This document shows positions 1-11,485 of a DNA stretch of 64,000 nt, piece after piece (position 1 is the stretch's first letter; every line of letters begins with the position of its first letter). The notes beneath the pieces are model-generated. The model saw only the letters and a list, made by a program, of their open reading frames with translations. It had not been told where the DNA came from and ran no database searches. The translations under genes were made by a program, and so were the position numbers. This DNA comes from Nectonema munidae (taxonomy: Eukaryota > Nematomorpha > Nectonematoida > Nectonematidae). The stretch lies in NCBI GenBank assembly GCA_030549495.1, contig JAUIRK010000905.1:5001-69000 (forward strand), read 5' to 3'.

Positions 1-758
1 AGAAGAAGAAGAAGAAGAAGAAGAAGAAGAAGAAGAAGAAGAAGAAGAAGAAGAAGAAGAAGAAGAAGAAGAAGAAGAAGAAGAAGAAGAAGAAGAAGAA
101 GAAGAAGAAGAAGAAGAAGAAGAAGAAGAAGAAGAAGAAGAAGAAGAAGAAGAAGAAGAAGAAGAAGAAGAAGAAGAAGAAGAAGAAGAAGAAGAAGAAG
201 AAGAAGAAGAAGAAGAAGAAGAAGAAGAAGAAGAAGAAGAAGAAGAAGAAGAAGAAGAAGAAGAAGAAGAAGAAGAAGAAGAAGAAGAAGAAGAAGAAGA
301 AGAAGAAGAAGAAGAAGAAGAAGAAGAAGAAGAAGAAGAAGAAGAAGAAGAAGAAGAAGAAGAAGAAGAAGAAGAAGAAGAAGAAGAAGAAGAAGAAGAA
401 GAAGAAGAAGAAGAAGAAGAAGAAGAAGAAGAAGAAGAAGAAGAAGAAGAAGAAGAAGAAGAAGAAGAAGAAGAAGAAGAAGAAGAAGAAGAAGAAGAAG
501 AAGAAGAAGAAGAAGAAGAAGAAGAAGAAGAAGAAGAAGAAGAAGAAGAAGAAGAAGAAGAAGAAGAAGAAGAAGAAGAAGAAGAAGAAGAAGAAGAAGA
601 AGAAGAAGAAGAAGAAGAAGAAGAAGAAGAAGAAGAAGAAGAAGAAGAAGAAGAAGAAGAAGAAGAAGAAGAAGAAGAAGAAGAAGAAGAAGAAGAAGAA
701 GAAGAAGAAGAAGAAGAAGAAGAAGAAGAAGAAGAAGAAGAAGAAGAAGAAGAAGAAG
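1..758. repeat. (AGA)n triplet microsatellite, about 252 units
   Basis: The first 758 bases are an uninterrupted AGA/TCT triplet run, purine-only on the plus strand. I see no interruption before the sequence changes to AGCTTTTAAATTG. The window starts inside the run, so the true length is unknown. Long GAA/TTC tracts are known to form triplex (H-DNA) structures, to be unstable in length and to collapse in assemblies. Perfect purity over this length suggests recent expansion or consensus smoothing by the assembler. Confidence 0.98.
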
Positions 759-1282
759 CTTTTAAATTGTATAGTCGACTTCAAATAAACCAGAGTTAAT
801 AGACCATAAAAATTGGTTTATATACCAATTAAAATTAAACTGTTTGAAGAAGAATATAAGCTTTACAATATTACATTTTTGAAATGTTTGCCAGTATTTC
901 ATTGCATTTGGATCCAACAATAAGCCGAATTTTTTTATTTGAGATATAAATTTACGCTTCTGAAGTTTTAATGATCCTACTGCGTATTTAATTGCAGGCA
1001 GAGAGAACTTAGTTATAAATTCAAACAGGGGTTGCGACAGATTTGAATCCTTATAATTAGATAGCTCTATTTTGTAACCAGTTAATTTCTGTTGAAAAAG
1101 ATAATATTAAATTGTATATATGTGGGCATAAATTCGTTTGTAAAGTAACAAGGAAACAGTCCAATCAAAAGACGATAAACGAATTTCAAACTCTAAAATA
1201 ATGACGTAAATCAAAAATAATTTAAACCTTTCAGTCATAATGGGTCTTTAGTAACCGACCAAACAAAAATTATCGCCTTTTT
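759..1282. other. AT-rich spacer between triplet repeat and minisatellite
   Basis: About 520 bases of AT-rich sequence with no open frame, splice-site pattern or transposon end that I can recognise. It forms the left flank of the minisatellite. It does not resemble the duplicated right flank at 39255-42594. Confidence 0.6.
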
Positions 1283-3510
1283 AGTGCTCGTTGTTTGTTA
1301 ATGCCTGTGTTTGAGTGCTCTCTGTTTGTAACTGCCTGCGTTTGAGTGTTACCTGTTTGCGCCTGCCTGTGTCTAAGTGCTCCTGTTTGAGTGCCTGCCT
1401 GTGTTTAATTGCTCCTTGTTTCTGCTTGACTTTTGTTTAAGTTCTATCTGTGTTTAAGTGCTCCTTGTTTGCGCCTGCCTGTTTTTGAGTGCTCCCTGTT
1501 GATAGAGTTCTTGTTGTTTGTTCCTGCTTGTGTTAAAGTGCTCCCTTTTTGTGCCTGTCTCTGTTTAAGTGCTCCCTGTTTGTGCCTGAATGTGTTTAAG
1601 TCAACCCTATGTGTGCCTGCGTGTGTTGGGTTCCCCTGTTTGAGTGCCTGCCTGTGTTTAAGTGCTCCTTGTTTCTGCTTGACTATTGTTTATGTCCTAC
1701 CTGTGTTTAAGTGCTCCTTGTTTGTGCCTGCCTGTGTTTGAGTGCTCCCTGTTGATAGAGTGCTCGTTGTTTGTTCCTGCCTGTGTTTGACTGCTCCCTA
1801 TTTTGCCTATGTGTTAGAGTGCCCTCTGTTGGTACTTGCCTGTGTTTAAGTGTTCCCTTTTTGTTCTTAAATCTGTTTAAGTGTTTGCATGTGGTTAAGT
1901 CCACCCTATTTGTGCCTGCCTGCCTGTGTTTAAATGCTCCCTTCTCTCCTTGCCCTCGTTGTTTGTGTCTGACTGTGTTTGGGTGCTCCCTATTGATTTA
2001 GTGCTCGTTGTTTGTTAATGCCTGTATTTGAGTGCTTTCTGTTTGTAACTGCCTGCGTTTGAGTGTTACCTGTTTGCGCCTGCCTATGTCTAAGTGCTCG
2101 CTGTTTGTGCCTCCCTGTGTTTAATTCCACATTGTTTGTGCTTGCATATGTTGGGTTCTCCCTATTTGAGTGCTCCCTGTTTCTGCTTGCTTATTGTTTA
2201 AATCCTACCTGTGTTTAAGTGCCCCTTCTTTGTCCTTGACCGTGTTTGGGTGCTCCCTATTGATAGAGTGCTCGTTGTTTGTTCCTGCATGTGTTTGAGT
2301 GCTTCCTATTTTGCCTATGTGTGTTTGAGTGCCCTTTGTTGGTACTTGCCTGTGTTTAAGTGTTCCCTTTTTGTGCCTAAATCTGTTTAAGTGCTTGCAT
2401 GTGGTTATGTCCACCCTGTTTGTGCCTGCCTGTGTCGGGTGCTCCCTGTGTTTGAGTGCCTGCCTGTGTTTAAGTGCTCCCTTTTCTCCTTGATCTCGTT
2501 GTTTGTGTCTGACTGTGTTTGGATGCTGCCTGTTGATTTAGTGCTCGTTGTTTGTTAATGCCTGTGTTTGAGTGCTCTCTGTTTGTAACTGCCTGCGTTT
2601 GAGTGTTACCTGTTTGCGCCTGCCTGTGTCTAAGTGCTCCTGTTTGAGTGCCTGCCTGTGTTTAATTGCTCCTTGTTTCTGCTTGACTTTTGTTTAAGTT
2701 CTATCTGTGTTTAAGTGCTCCTTGTTTGCGCCTGCCTGTTTTTGAGTGCTCCCTGTTGATAGAGTTCTTGTTGTTTGTTCCTGCTTGTGTTAAAGTGCTC
2801 CCTTTTTGTGCCTGTCTCTGTTTAAGTGCTCCCTGTTTGTGCCTGAATGTGTTTAAGTCAACCCTATGTGTGCCTGCGTGTGTTGGGTTCCCCTGTTTGA
2901 GTGCCTGCCTGTGTTTAAGTGCTCCTTGTTTCTGCTTGACTATTGTTTATGTCCTACCTGTGTTTAAGTGCTCCTTGTTTGTGCCTGCCTGTGTTTGAGT
3001 GCTCCCTGTTGATAGAGTGCTCGTTGTTTGTTCTTGCCTGTGTTTGACTGCTCCCTATTTTGCCTATGTGTTAGAGTGCCCTCTGTTGGTACTTGCCTGT
3101 GTTTAAGTGTTCCCTTTTTGTTCTTAAATCTGTTTAAGTGTTTGCATGTGGTTAAGTCCACCCTATTTGTGCCTGCCTGCCTGTGTTTAAATGCTCCCTT
3201 CTCTCCTTGCCCTCGTTGTTTGTGTCTGACTGTGTTTGGGTGCTCCCTGTTGATTTAGTGCTCGTTGTTTGTTAATGCCTGTATTTGAGTGCTTTCTGTT
3301 TGTAACTGCCTGCGTTTGAGTGTCACCTGTTTTCACCTGCCTATGTCTAAGTGCTCGCTGTTTGTGCCTCCCTGTGTTTAATTCCACATTGTTTGTGCTT
3401 GCATATGTTGGGTTCTCCCTATTTGAGTGCTCCCTGTTTCTGCTTGCTTATTGTTTAAATCCTATCTGTGTTTAAGTACCCCTTGATTGTCCTTGACCGT
3501 GTTTGGGTGC
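1283..3510 (+). repeat. 1257-bp higher-order tandem duplication in block 1
   Basis: The stretch from GTGCTCGTTGTTTGTTAATG at 1284 recurs at 2541. The spacing of 1257 bp is held for about 970 bp with only a few substitutions: for example, the segments 1433-1741 and 2690-2998 encode the same 102 codons. The copies drift apart after about 2255/3510. This is a recent unequal-exchange duplication within the array. Confidence 0.9.
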
Positions 3511-6500
3511 TCCGTGTTGATTGAGTGCTCGTCATTTGTTCCTGCCTGTGTTTGAGCGCTCCCTGTTTTTGCCTGTATGTGCTTCCTGTGTTTGAGTGCC
3601 CTCTATTGGTGCTTGCCTGCGTTAAAGTGCTCCCTTTTTGTGCTTGAAACTGTTTAAGTGCTCCCTGTTTGTGCTTGCATGTGTGTAAGTGTTCCCTGTT
3701 TGTGCCTGCTTGTGTTTAAGTCAACCCTGTTTGTGTCTGGGTGTGTTGCGTTCTCTCTGTTTGAGTGCCTGCCTATGTTTAAGTGCTCCTTGTTTCTGCT
3801 TGACTATTGTTTAAGTCCTACCTGTGTTTAAGTGCTCTTTGTTTGTGCCTGCCTGTGTTTGAGTGCTCCCTGTTGATAGAGTGCTCGTTGTTTGTTCCTG
3901 CATGTGTTTGAGTGCTTCCTATTTTGCCTATGTGTGTTTGAGTACCCTTTGTTGGTACTTGCCTGTGTTTAAGTGTTCCCTTTTTGTGCCTAAATCAGTT
4001 TAAGTGCTTGCATGTGGTTATGTCCACCCTGTTTGTGCCTGCCTGTGTCGGTTGCTCCCTGTGTTTGAGTGCCTGCCTGTGTTTAAGTGCTCCCTTTTCT
4101 CCTTGATCTCGTTGTTTGTGTCTGACTGTGTTTGGATGCTGCCTGTTGATTTAGTGCTCGTTGTTTGTTAATGCCTGTGTTTGAGTGCTCTCTGTTTGTA
4201 ACTGCCTGCGTTTGAGTGTTACCTGTTTGCGCCTGCCTGTGTCTAAGTGCTCCTTGTTTCTGCTTGACTATTGTTTAAGTCCTATCTGTGTTTAAGTTCT
4301 CCTTGTTTGCGCCTGCCTGTTTTTGAGTGCTCCCTGTTGATAGAGTTCTTGTTGTTTGTTCCTGCTTGTGTTAAAGTGCTCCCTTTTTGTGACTGTCTCT
4401 GTTTAAGTGCTCCCTGTTTGTGCCTGAATGTGTTTAAGTCAACCCTATGTGTGCCTGCGTGTGTTGGGTTCCCCTGTTTGAGTGCCTGACTGTATTTAAG
4501 TGCTCCTTGTTTCTGCTTGACTATTGTTTATGTTCTACCTGTGTTTAAGTGCTCCTTGTTTGTGCCTGCCTGTGTTTGAGTGCTCCCTGTTGATAGAGTG
4601 CTCGTTGTTTGTTCCTGCATGTGTTTGAGTGCTCCCTATTTTGCCTGTGTGTTTGAGTGCCTTCTGTTGGTACTTGCCTGTGTTTAAGTGTTCCCTTTTT
4701 GTGCCTTAATCTGTTTTAGTGCTTGCATGTGGTTAAGTCCACCCTGTTTGTGCCTGGCTTTGTCGGGTGCTCGCTGTGTTTGAGGGCTCCCTTTTTGAGC
4801 CTGCCTGTGTTTGAGTGCTCCTTGTTTGTGTCTGCCTGTGTTATATTGCCCCATGTTTGAGTGCCTGCCTGTGTTTGGGTGCTCCCTGTTGATAGAGTGC
4901 TCGTTGTTTGTTCCTGCCTGTGTTTGACTGCTCCCTATTTTGCCTATGTGTTTGAGTGCCCTCTGTTGGTACTTGCCTGTGTTTAAGTGTTCCCTTTTTG
5001 TTCTTAAATCTGTTTAAGTGCTTGCATGTGGTTAAGTCCACCTGTTTGTGCCTGCCTGCCTGTGTTTAAGTGCTCCCTTCTCTCCTTGCCCTCGTTGTTT
5101 GTGTCTAACTGTGTTTGGGTGCTCCCTATTGATTTAGTGCTCGTTGTTTGTTAATGCCTGTATTTGAGTGCTTTCTGTTTGTAACTGCCTGCGTTTGAGT
5201 GTTACCTGTTTGCGCCTACCTATGTCTAAGTGCTCGCTGTTTGTGCCTCCCTGTGTTTAATTCCACATTGTTTGTGCTTGCATATGTTGGGTTCTCCCTA
5301 TTTGAGTGCTCCCTGTTTCTGCTTGCTTATTGTTTAAATCCTACCTGTGTTTAACTGCCCCTTGTTTCTCCTTGACCGTGTTTGGGTGCTTCCTGTTGAT
5401 TGAGTGCTCGTCGTTTGTTCCTGCCTGTGTTTGAGCGCTCCCTGTTTTTGCCTGTATGTGCTTCCTGTGTTTGAGTGCCATCTATTGGTGCTTGCCTGCG
5501 TTAAAGTGCTCCCTTTTTGTGCTTGAAACTGTTTAAGTGCTCCCTGTTTGTGCCTGCTTGTGTTTAAGTCAACCCTGTTTGTGTCTGGGTGTGTTGCGTT
5601 CTCCTTGTTTGAGTGCCTGCCTATGTTTAAGTGCTCTTTGTTTCTGCTTGACAATTTTTTAAGTCCTACCTGTGTTTAAGTGCTCTTTGTTTGTGCCTGC
5701 CTGTGTTTGAGTGCTCCCTGTTGATAGAGTGCTCGTTGTTGTTCCTGGCTGTGTTTGAGTGCTCCCTATTTTGCCTGTGTGTGTTTGAGTGCCCTCTGTT
5801 GGTACTTGCCTGTGTTTAAGTGTTCCCTTTTTGTGCCTAAATCTGTTTAAGTGTTTGCATATGGTTAATTCCACCCTGTTTGGGCCTGACTGTGTCAGGT
5901 GCTCGCTGTGTTTGAGTGCTCCCTTTTTAAACCTGCCTGTGTTTGAGTGCTCCTTGTTTGTGTCTGCCTGTGTTATAGTGCCCCATGTTTGAGTGCCTCA
6001 TGTTTATGCCTTCTTGTGTTTGAATGCCCCCTGTTGGTGTTTGCCTGTGTTAAAGTGCTCGCTTTTTTTGCCTGTCTCTGTTTAAGTGCTCCCTGTTTGT
6101 GCCTGCCTGTGTTTAAGTCAACCCTGTTTGTCCTGCGTGTGTTGGGTTCTCCCTGTTTGATTGCCTGCCTGTGTTTAAGTGCTCCCTGTTTCTGCCTGCT
6201 TATTGTTTAGGTCCTACCTGTGTTTAAGTGCTCCTTGTTTGTGCCTGACCGTATTTCGATGCTTCCTGTTGATTGAGTGCTCGTCGTTTGTTCCTGCCTG
6301 TGTTTGAGTGCTCCCTGTTTTTTCCTCTATGTGCTTCCTGTTTGTGCCTTCCTGTGTTTGAGTGCCCTCTGTTGGTTTTTGCCTGTGTTAAAGTGCTCCC
6401 TTTTTGTTCTTGAATCTGTTTAAGTGCTCCCTGTTTGAGCTTGCATGTGTTTAACTGTTCCCTATTTTTGCCAGCCTGTGTTTAAGTCCTCCCTGCTAGT

Positions 6501-8131
6501 GCCTGCCTGTGTTTGAGTGCTCCCTTTTTGAGCCTGCCTGTGTTTGAGTGCTCCTTGTTTGTGTCTGCCTGTGTTATAGTGCCCCATATTTGAGTGCCTC
6601 TTGTTTATGCCTGCTTGTTTTTGAATGCCCCCTGTTGGTGCTTGCCTGTGTTAAAGTGCTCCATTTTTGCGCCTGCCTGTGTTTAAGACAACCTTGTTTG
6701 TGCCTGCCTGTGTTTGAGTGCTCCCTGTTTGAGCCTTCCTGTGTTTGAGTGCTCCTTGTTTGTGTCTGACTGTGTTATAGTGCCCCATGTTTGTGCCTGC
6801 CTCTGTTTGAGTGCCTCCTGTTGTTTGAGTGCTCCCTGTTTGTGTCTGCCTGTTTTATAATGCCCCATATTTGAGTGCCTCTTGTTTATGCCTGCTTGTT
6901 TTTGAATGCCCCCTGTTGGTGCTTGCCTGTGTTAAAGTGCTCCCTTTTTGCGCCTGCCTGTGTTTAAGACAACCTTGTTTGTGCCTGCCTGTGTTTGAGT
7001 GCTCCCTGTTTGAGCCTTCCTGTGTTTGAGTGCTCCTTGTTTGTGTCTGACTGTGTTATAGTGCCCCATGTTTGTGCCTGCCTCTGTTTGAGTGCCTCCT
7101 GTTATTTGAGTGCTCCCTGTTTGTGTCTGTCTGTGTTATAGTGTCCCATGTTTGAGTCCCTCTTGTTTTTGCCTGCTTCTGCCTTCCTGTATTTGAATAC
7201 CCCTTGTTGGTGCTTGCCTGTGTTAAAGTACTCCCTTTTTCAGCCTGAATCTGTTTAAGTGCTCCCTGTTTGTGCCTTCCTGTGTTTAAGTCCACCCTGT
7301 TTGTATCTGCGTGTGTTGGGTTTTCCATGTTTGAGCCCTTGTTTGAACCTGCCTGCGTTTGAGTGCTCCGTGTTTGTGTCTGCCTGTGATATAGTGCCCC
7401 ATGTTTGAGCGCCTCCTGTTTATGTCTATTTGTGTTTGAATGCCCCCTGTTGGTGTTTGCCTGTGTTAAAGTGCTTCCTTTTTGTGCCTGTCTCTGTTTA
7501 TGTGCTACCTGTTTGTGCCTGAATGTGTTTAAGACAACCCTATTTGTTCCTGCTTGTGTTGGGTTCCCCTGTTTGAGTTCCTGTCTGTGTTTAAGTGCTT
7601 CTTGTTTCTGCTTGACTCTTGTTTAAGTCCCACCTGTGTTTAAGTGCTCCTTGTTTGTGCCTGCCTGTATTTGTGTGCTCCCTCTTGATAGAGTGCTCGT
7701 TATTGTTCCTGCCTGTGTTTGAGTGCTCCCTATTTTGCCTGGTTGTGTTTGAATGCCCCCTGTTGGTGTTTGCCTGTGTTAAAGTGCTCCCTTTTTGTGC
7801 CTGTCTCTGTTTAAGTGCTCCCTGTTTGTGCCTGCCTGTGTTTATGTCAACCCTGTTTGTGCCTGCGAGTGTTGGGTTCTCCCTGTTTGAGTGCCTGCCG
7901 GTGTTTAAGTGCTCCTTGTTTCTGCTTGACTATTGTTTAAGTCCTACCTGTGTTTAAGTGCTCCTTGTTTGTGCCTGCCTGTGTTTGAGTGCTCCCTGTT
8001 GATAGAGTTCTCGTTGTTTGTTCCTGCATGTGTTTGAGTGCTCCCTATTTTGCTTGTGTGTGTTTAAGTGCCTTCTGTTGGTACTTGCCTGTGTTAAAGT
8101 ATTCCCTTTTTGTGCTGAATCTGTTTAAGTG
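1283..8131 (+). repeat. 31-bp minisatellite array, block 1
   Basis: A head-to-tail array of a unit of about 31 bp that begins GTTTGTGCCTGCC and ends TTTGAGTGCTCCCT, with variants (TTTAAGTG for TTTGAGTG, GTTGATAGAG, TTGTAACTGCC). Several units are 28-30 bp long, which moves the reading frame. A typical unit has about 1 A, 13 T, 9 G and 8 C, so the block is GC-richer than its surroundings and strongly A-poor on this strand. It contains a direct duplication with a period of 1257 bp (about 1283-2255 against 2540-3510). Short open frames on both strands are repeat by-products. The right edge, near CTGTTTAAGTG at 8131, matches the right edge of block 3. Confidence 0.97.
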
Positions 8132-8928
8132 ATTCAAAATAAAAATTAGACACTTTATTTTGAAAACCAAAGCCTGAAAGACGGAAAATGAATTTTTTAA
8201 AAATGAAAAAAAACGTGAAGTTTTAGAATTATTTTAATTAATCTATTTTTTAATCTTACCTCATTGATTAGAAGGCAAAAGTGCGATATAATGTTAATTA
8301 CTGATTTCATTTCAGTAATTTTATCTTTAATGCTGAAATATTGAAAATAGAGGACTTATACAAATATAATTTAGCTTTTTTCATTTTCAAATTATTATTT
8401 AAACGTGTACTTTCGGACGTCTTTAATGATATTTTATTTTTTGATCTATGTAATAAAAGTAAAACCCTCGTTCCATATTATAAAAAGGCTAAATACTATC
8501 AAACATTAAAATTGAAATTATCTGAGCATTTGAACAATAATTTGTATATATAGCTAACCATTTGCATTTAAGTATTGTCTCATTTAAAAAATAATTAAAT
8601 TAATATACATTGAAAGATACTTAACTGAATGTATTATTGGCAATTGTTATTCATGTAAAGTTACTAACCTAACTTATTTTTTGTAACTTTCTGATGAACT
8701 TTATATATATACCGTTTCTAATGTCTATTCCATCACATATTTTCTTTATCTTATATCAAATTATTCAATTATAAACCTAAATAGTGAAAATTATGAAGTT
8801 TAATATTTTTTTTATTAATATGTTTACCATTTTTTACGACTTTCACTAGTGTTATTTCATAAAAGTGGCTGAGAGGGCCTTTTGAAATTCCACTATTTTG
8901 ATACTGTTTTTGTATATATAAATTAATA

Positions 8929-9736
8929 TTAAAACCTCGTTATCTCGAATTTGAAGGGACCAAACAAAAACTTGGAAATATCCAGGTGTTCGAGATATCC
9001 AAAATATCAAGAAAAACTATTATCAAGTCTATTTTTTTAAAATTAAGTATCGACCGGTATGTTTTTTGTCTGCTTGTTAGATCTAAAGTAACTCTGCTAA
9101 AATAAACAGATCCTGATATCTTTTTAAAGTGCATTTTATTTTAAATCAACGTCAGTAAGTCGGACTCAAAGAGACAGAACGTCCAAAAAATGGTAGATGA
9201 TTTGATAAAGGCATAAAAAACTATGGAAATCCATGATCATCACACATCGTATGCCTAGTTTTACATCATTTCTTTAAGCAGCTTTGATGATGTTGACATA
9301 TTACTTTCATTAAGATTTTCATTACAAACTTAATTTAATGAAGAAAAAATATGTCAACAATTGTGTCATAAATAAAATTTTAAACACTGAAATTTATTGG
9401 GGAGAATGGGGAGAAGAGCAAAATGCGTTTTTGCCCCCTAGGAAAACATTAGGTGGAGGGGAGAGGGAAAGGGTCACTGATGTATTGCTGCAATATTGCT
9501 AGAGAACATTTATTTTTTATTATTTTGTGTTTGTTGTAAATGATTATTTACGTATGTAAAAAGTTCGAGATAAACATAGTAAATTTGATGCTTGTAACAA
9601 TTAAACACTTCGAGATATCCGGGTTATTCAAGATATCAGAGTTCGAGATATCCAAACTTATTTACATGTAATGTATAGGGAAAAAGTTCGTACCATAAAA
9701 GAACTTCGAAATATTCGAGATATCGAAGTTTCACTG
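8929..9736. mobile_element. Non-autonomous pogo-like element (copy 1)
   Basis: The right end read on the minus strand is CAGTGAAACTTCGATATCTC and continues GAA. The left end, TTAAAACCTCGTTATCTC then GAA, is a degraded match to it. Inverted termini starting CAGT next to TA are typical of pogo/Tigger elements. Internally there are further TTCGAGATATC motifs at both ends (about 8980-9000 and 9610-9655) and no long open frame. It is about 0.8 kb and presumably mobilised by another element's transposase. Its twin is at 40051-40843. Confidence 0.65.
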
Positions 9737-9965
9737 TATATACATAGTTCTTTATATGTTATAATTATTAATGCTTCATGTAATCATCGTATCACTTATG
9801 TTTTTTTTTAAATAAACTTCTTTTTCTTCTTCTTAATTTATTTTTATATTAATAATTATCCGTGTATCTTTCAACACGTCTACAGAACCTGACAATCGCA
9901 TATAATATTAGGCACATTTATTAAGAAAGAAGACTTCAAAGCTTATTCAGAAAAGTAAAATCAAA

Positions 9966-10101
9966 AAAGACATAGAATTTAAAAAGACATTTTAGAATTT
10001 GAAAAAGACACTTTAGAATTAAAAAAGACACTTTCGAATTTAAATAAGACACTTTCGAATTTAAAAAAGACCGTTTAGAACTAAAAATGGTATATATTTA
10101 A
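9966..10101 (+). repeat. 21-bp iterations ending in GGTATA (copy 1)
   Basis: Six or so degenerate copies of a 21-bp unit, AAAAAGACACTTTAGAATTTA, run up to GAACTAAAAATGGTATA. The same kind of terminus and iteration occurs in two inverted-repeat elements at 53496-53885 and 55386-56278. This may be one end of a related fold-back element. I did not find the opposite end. Confidence 0.6.
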
Positions 10102-10422
10102 GATTATAATTTTCTAATTCTCCGCCTCTATTTCAAGTCTTTTTTAATTTGATGCAACTAGCAGTTCATTTATAGACAAGTTTTTAACTCTTCAATTTTT
10201 GCCTTCTGCATAGATTGTTTTTATATTATAGTAACATAGAATTAAAAAAAATTTTTAGTTTGTATCGAAAGTTTCAACTAAGCAATAAAGTGAATTTTAA
10301 AACTTAGTTTCGAAAAACGTATTACATCCATTTTAATATCCATTATAAAATGAAAAAAAGTGTTCACACAAACTTCTTTATTATCATTCAAGTAATTTAA
10401 AGCAAAAACAATATATCATATT

Positions 10423-11096
10423 TTAGGAAGAAATAGAAACTACCATTTGCCATTTTTGTATGTTACGTAGTGCATGTACCATGTAGCTTTTGCATTCCTC
10501 GCTGTTTATTGAGGAAACAGCTTTTATGATCACTTCATCTAGCATGAAAGAAAATGTTGTGCCTAAATAAAAGTTTTTAAAACATGTTATATAAATATTG
10601 AAGCAAACATTACTTAATTTCTATTTTGCAAAATTTTTGATTTTTAAGGATGCCAGCTCAATTGGATTCCGCTTGTAACTACAAGGAGACAAAAACTTCA
10701 AAATTTGTCCATCTGAAGTTATTAAGTTTTCGATAGTTTGAGTTTTGTGCATCTTTGCGTTATCCATAATTAGCCAGCAGTTTTTTAGGTTACTTATTTT
10801 AGATAGTTCGATCAAAAATTCCTCAAACCAATATTTCGTCTGCTTAGAGCAGAGGTTCCACCTTTTTTTCACCAAGTACCCCTTGAAATTTTTCAGCCTT
10901 AGGTGAACCCCTAATAATTTTTTTAGTTTTTTATCTTGATTTTTCACACTAATATATCAGTTAAAAATTTTAAAAAACTTTTCAGATACCTTTATAAAGT
11001 ACACCTTGAAAAAAGTAAAACGAACACCTAAGGGTTCGCGAACCCCAGGTTGGGAACCCCTGGCTTAGAGGATGCGTTGTTTTCGTTTATATTAAG
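10423..11096 (-). pseudogene. IS630/Tc1-mariner-type (DDE_3) transposase remnant, copy 1
   Basis: Read on the minus strand, exon 1 (11096 to 10614) carries NCWLIMDNAKMHK, which holds the second catalytic Asp, and later SPCSYKRNPIELA, which holds the NPxE Glu of the DDE_3 (IS630/Tc1-mariner) fold. A 51-bp GT..AG intron (10563-10613) joins it in phase to exon 2 (10423-10562), which encodes a C-terminal helix pattern with INSEECKSYMVHALRNIQ. One in-frame TAG at 10621-10623, also present in copy 2, disrupts it. A hAT MITE (10850-11062) splits exon 1. The N-terminal half with the first Asp is missing. This is a dead fragment of an intron-containing transposase. Confidence 0.75.
10850..11062. mobile_element. 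hAT-type MITE with 8-bp target duplication (copy 1)
   Basis: A 213-bp element with inverted ends: CAGAGGTTC at the left and, on the minus strand, CAGGGGTTCCCAACC at the right. It is flanked on both sides by GCTTAGAG (10842-10849 and 11063-11070), the 8-bp target duplication expected of hAT transposition. It carries no coding sequence. It interrupts the transposase remnant around it; removing one target copy restores the continuous frame. The left end has lost a few bases compared with copy 2 at 41958. Confidence 0.92.
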
Positions 11097-11233
11097 TGAA
11101 AATTCATTAAAATTAATCATTTTAAGGAATATTTAAAGATATTCGCAAAATTTATTATAGCTATATATTAAGATGATTAGAAGTATATTTCTTCTGAACC
11201 CAACTAAGTAGATTATACAATTTTTTCACTTAA

Positions 11234-11361
11234 CCCGTTAACGCCCAGAGTACTATACTCGACTTTACAAAAATGTGATTCGTCTGCGTTTATTAATGCT
11301 TTTTAATACAAATCTTCTGCTTTATACTAGATATTGTCTGATTATTCTGGTCGTTAACGGG
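11234..11361. mobile_element. piggyBac-like MITE at TTAA (copy 1)
   Basis: A 128-bp element with TTAA on both sides (11230-11233 and 11362-11365) and inverted ends CCCGTTAACGCCCAGA and CCCGTTAACGACCAGA. The TTAA target and CCC..GGG ends are the piggyBac signature. The interior contains TCGTCTGC motifs shared with the related element at 24834. It lies inside the inverted fragment of the transposase remnant, at the TTAA corresponding to about 11094-11097 in the other arm. Confidence 0.88.
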
Positions 11362-11362
11362 T

Positions 11363-11412
11363 TAATATAAACGAAAACAACGCATCCTTTAAGCATACGA
11401 AATATTGGTTAA
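11363..11412 (+). pseudogene. Inverted fragment of the same transposase (copy 1)
   Basis: Starting at the right-hand TTAA of the piggyBac-like MITE, the plus strand repeats in inverse orientation the sequence at 10833-10849 plus 11071-11096: ATATAAACGAAAACAACGCA, then a variant of TCCTCTAAGCAGACG, then AAATATTGG. The match also continues to the left of the MITE (TTTTTTCAC against TTTTCAC). With its partner it forms an imperfect inverted repeat of about 50-60 bp per arm, so transcripts of this region could fold into a hairpin. No function is implied. Confidence 0.75.
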
Positions 11413-11485
11413 ATATTGACGTAAATAAGCATGTTACTCCTTTCAAAAAATGTTGTTAACATAGTGTATATATATAATAGATATA

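Larger units (their letters stand above)
8132..11485. repeat. Segmental duplication copy 1 (array right flank)
   Basis: This 3.35-kb block is nearly identical by eye to 39255-42594, with an offset of about 31.1 kb. Both copies begin at the same array edge (CTGTTTAAGTG followed by ATTCAAAATAAA) and run to the sequence AATAGATATA. Differences are scattered substitutions and small indels: copy 1 has about 15 extra bases near 9640 and a short deletion at 10858. The block carries a pogo-like element, a 21-bp iteration, an IS630-like transposase remnant and two MITEs, all present in copy 2, so those insertions predate the duplication. Confidence 0.95.
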
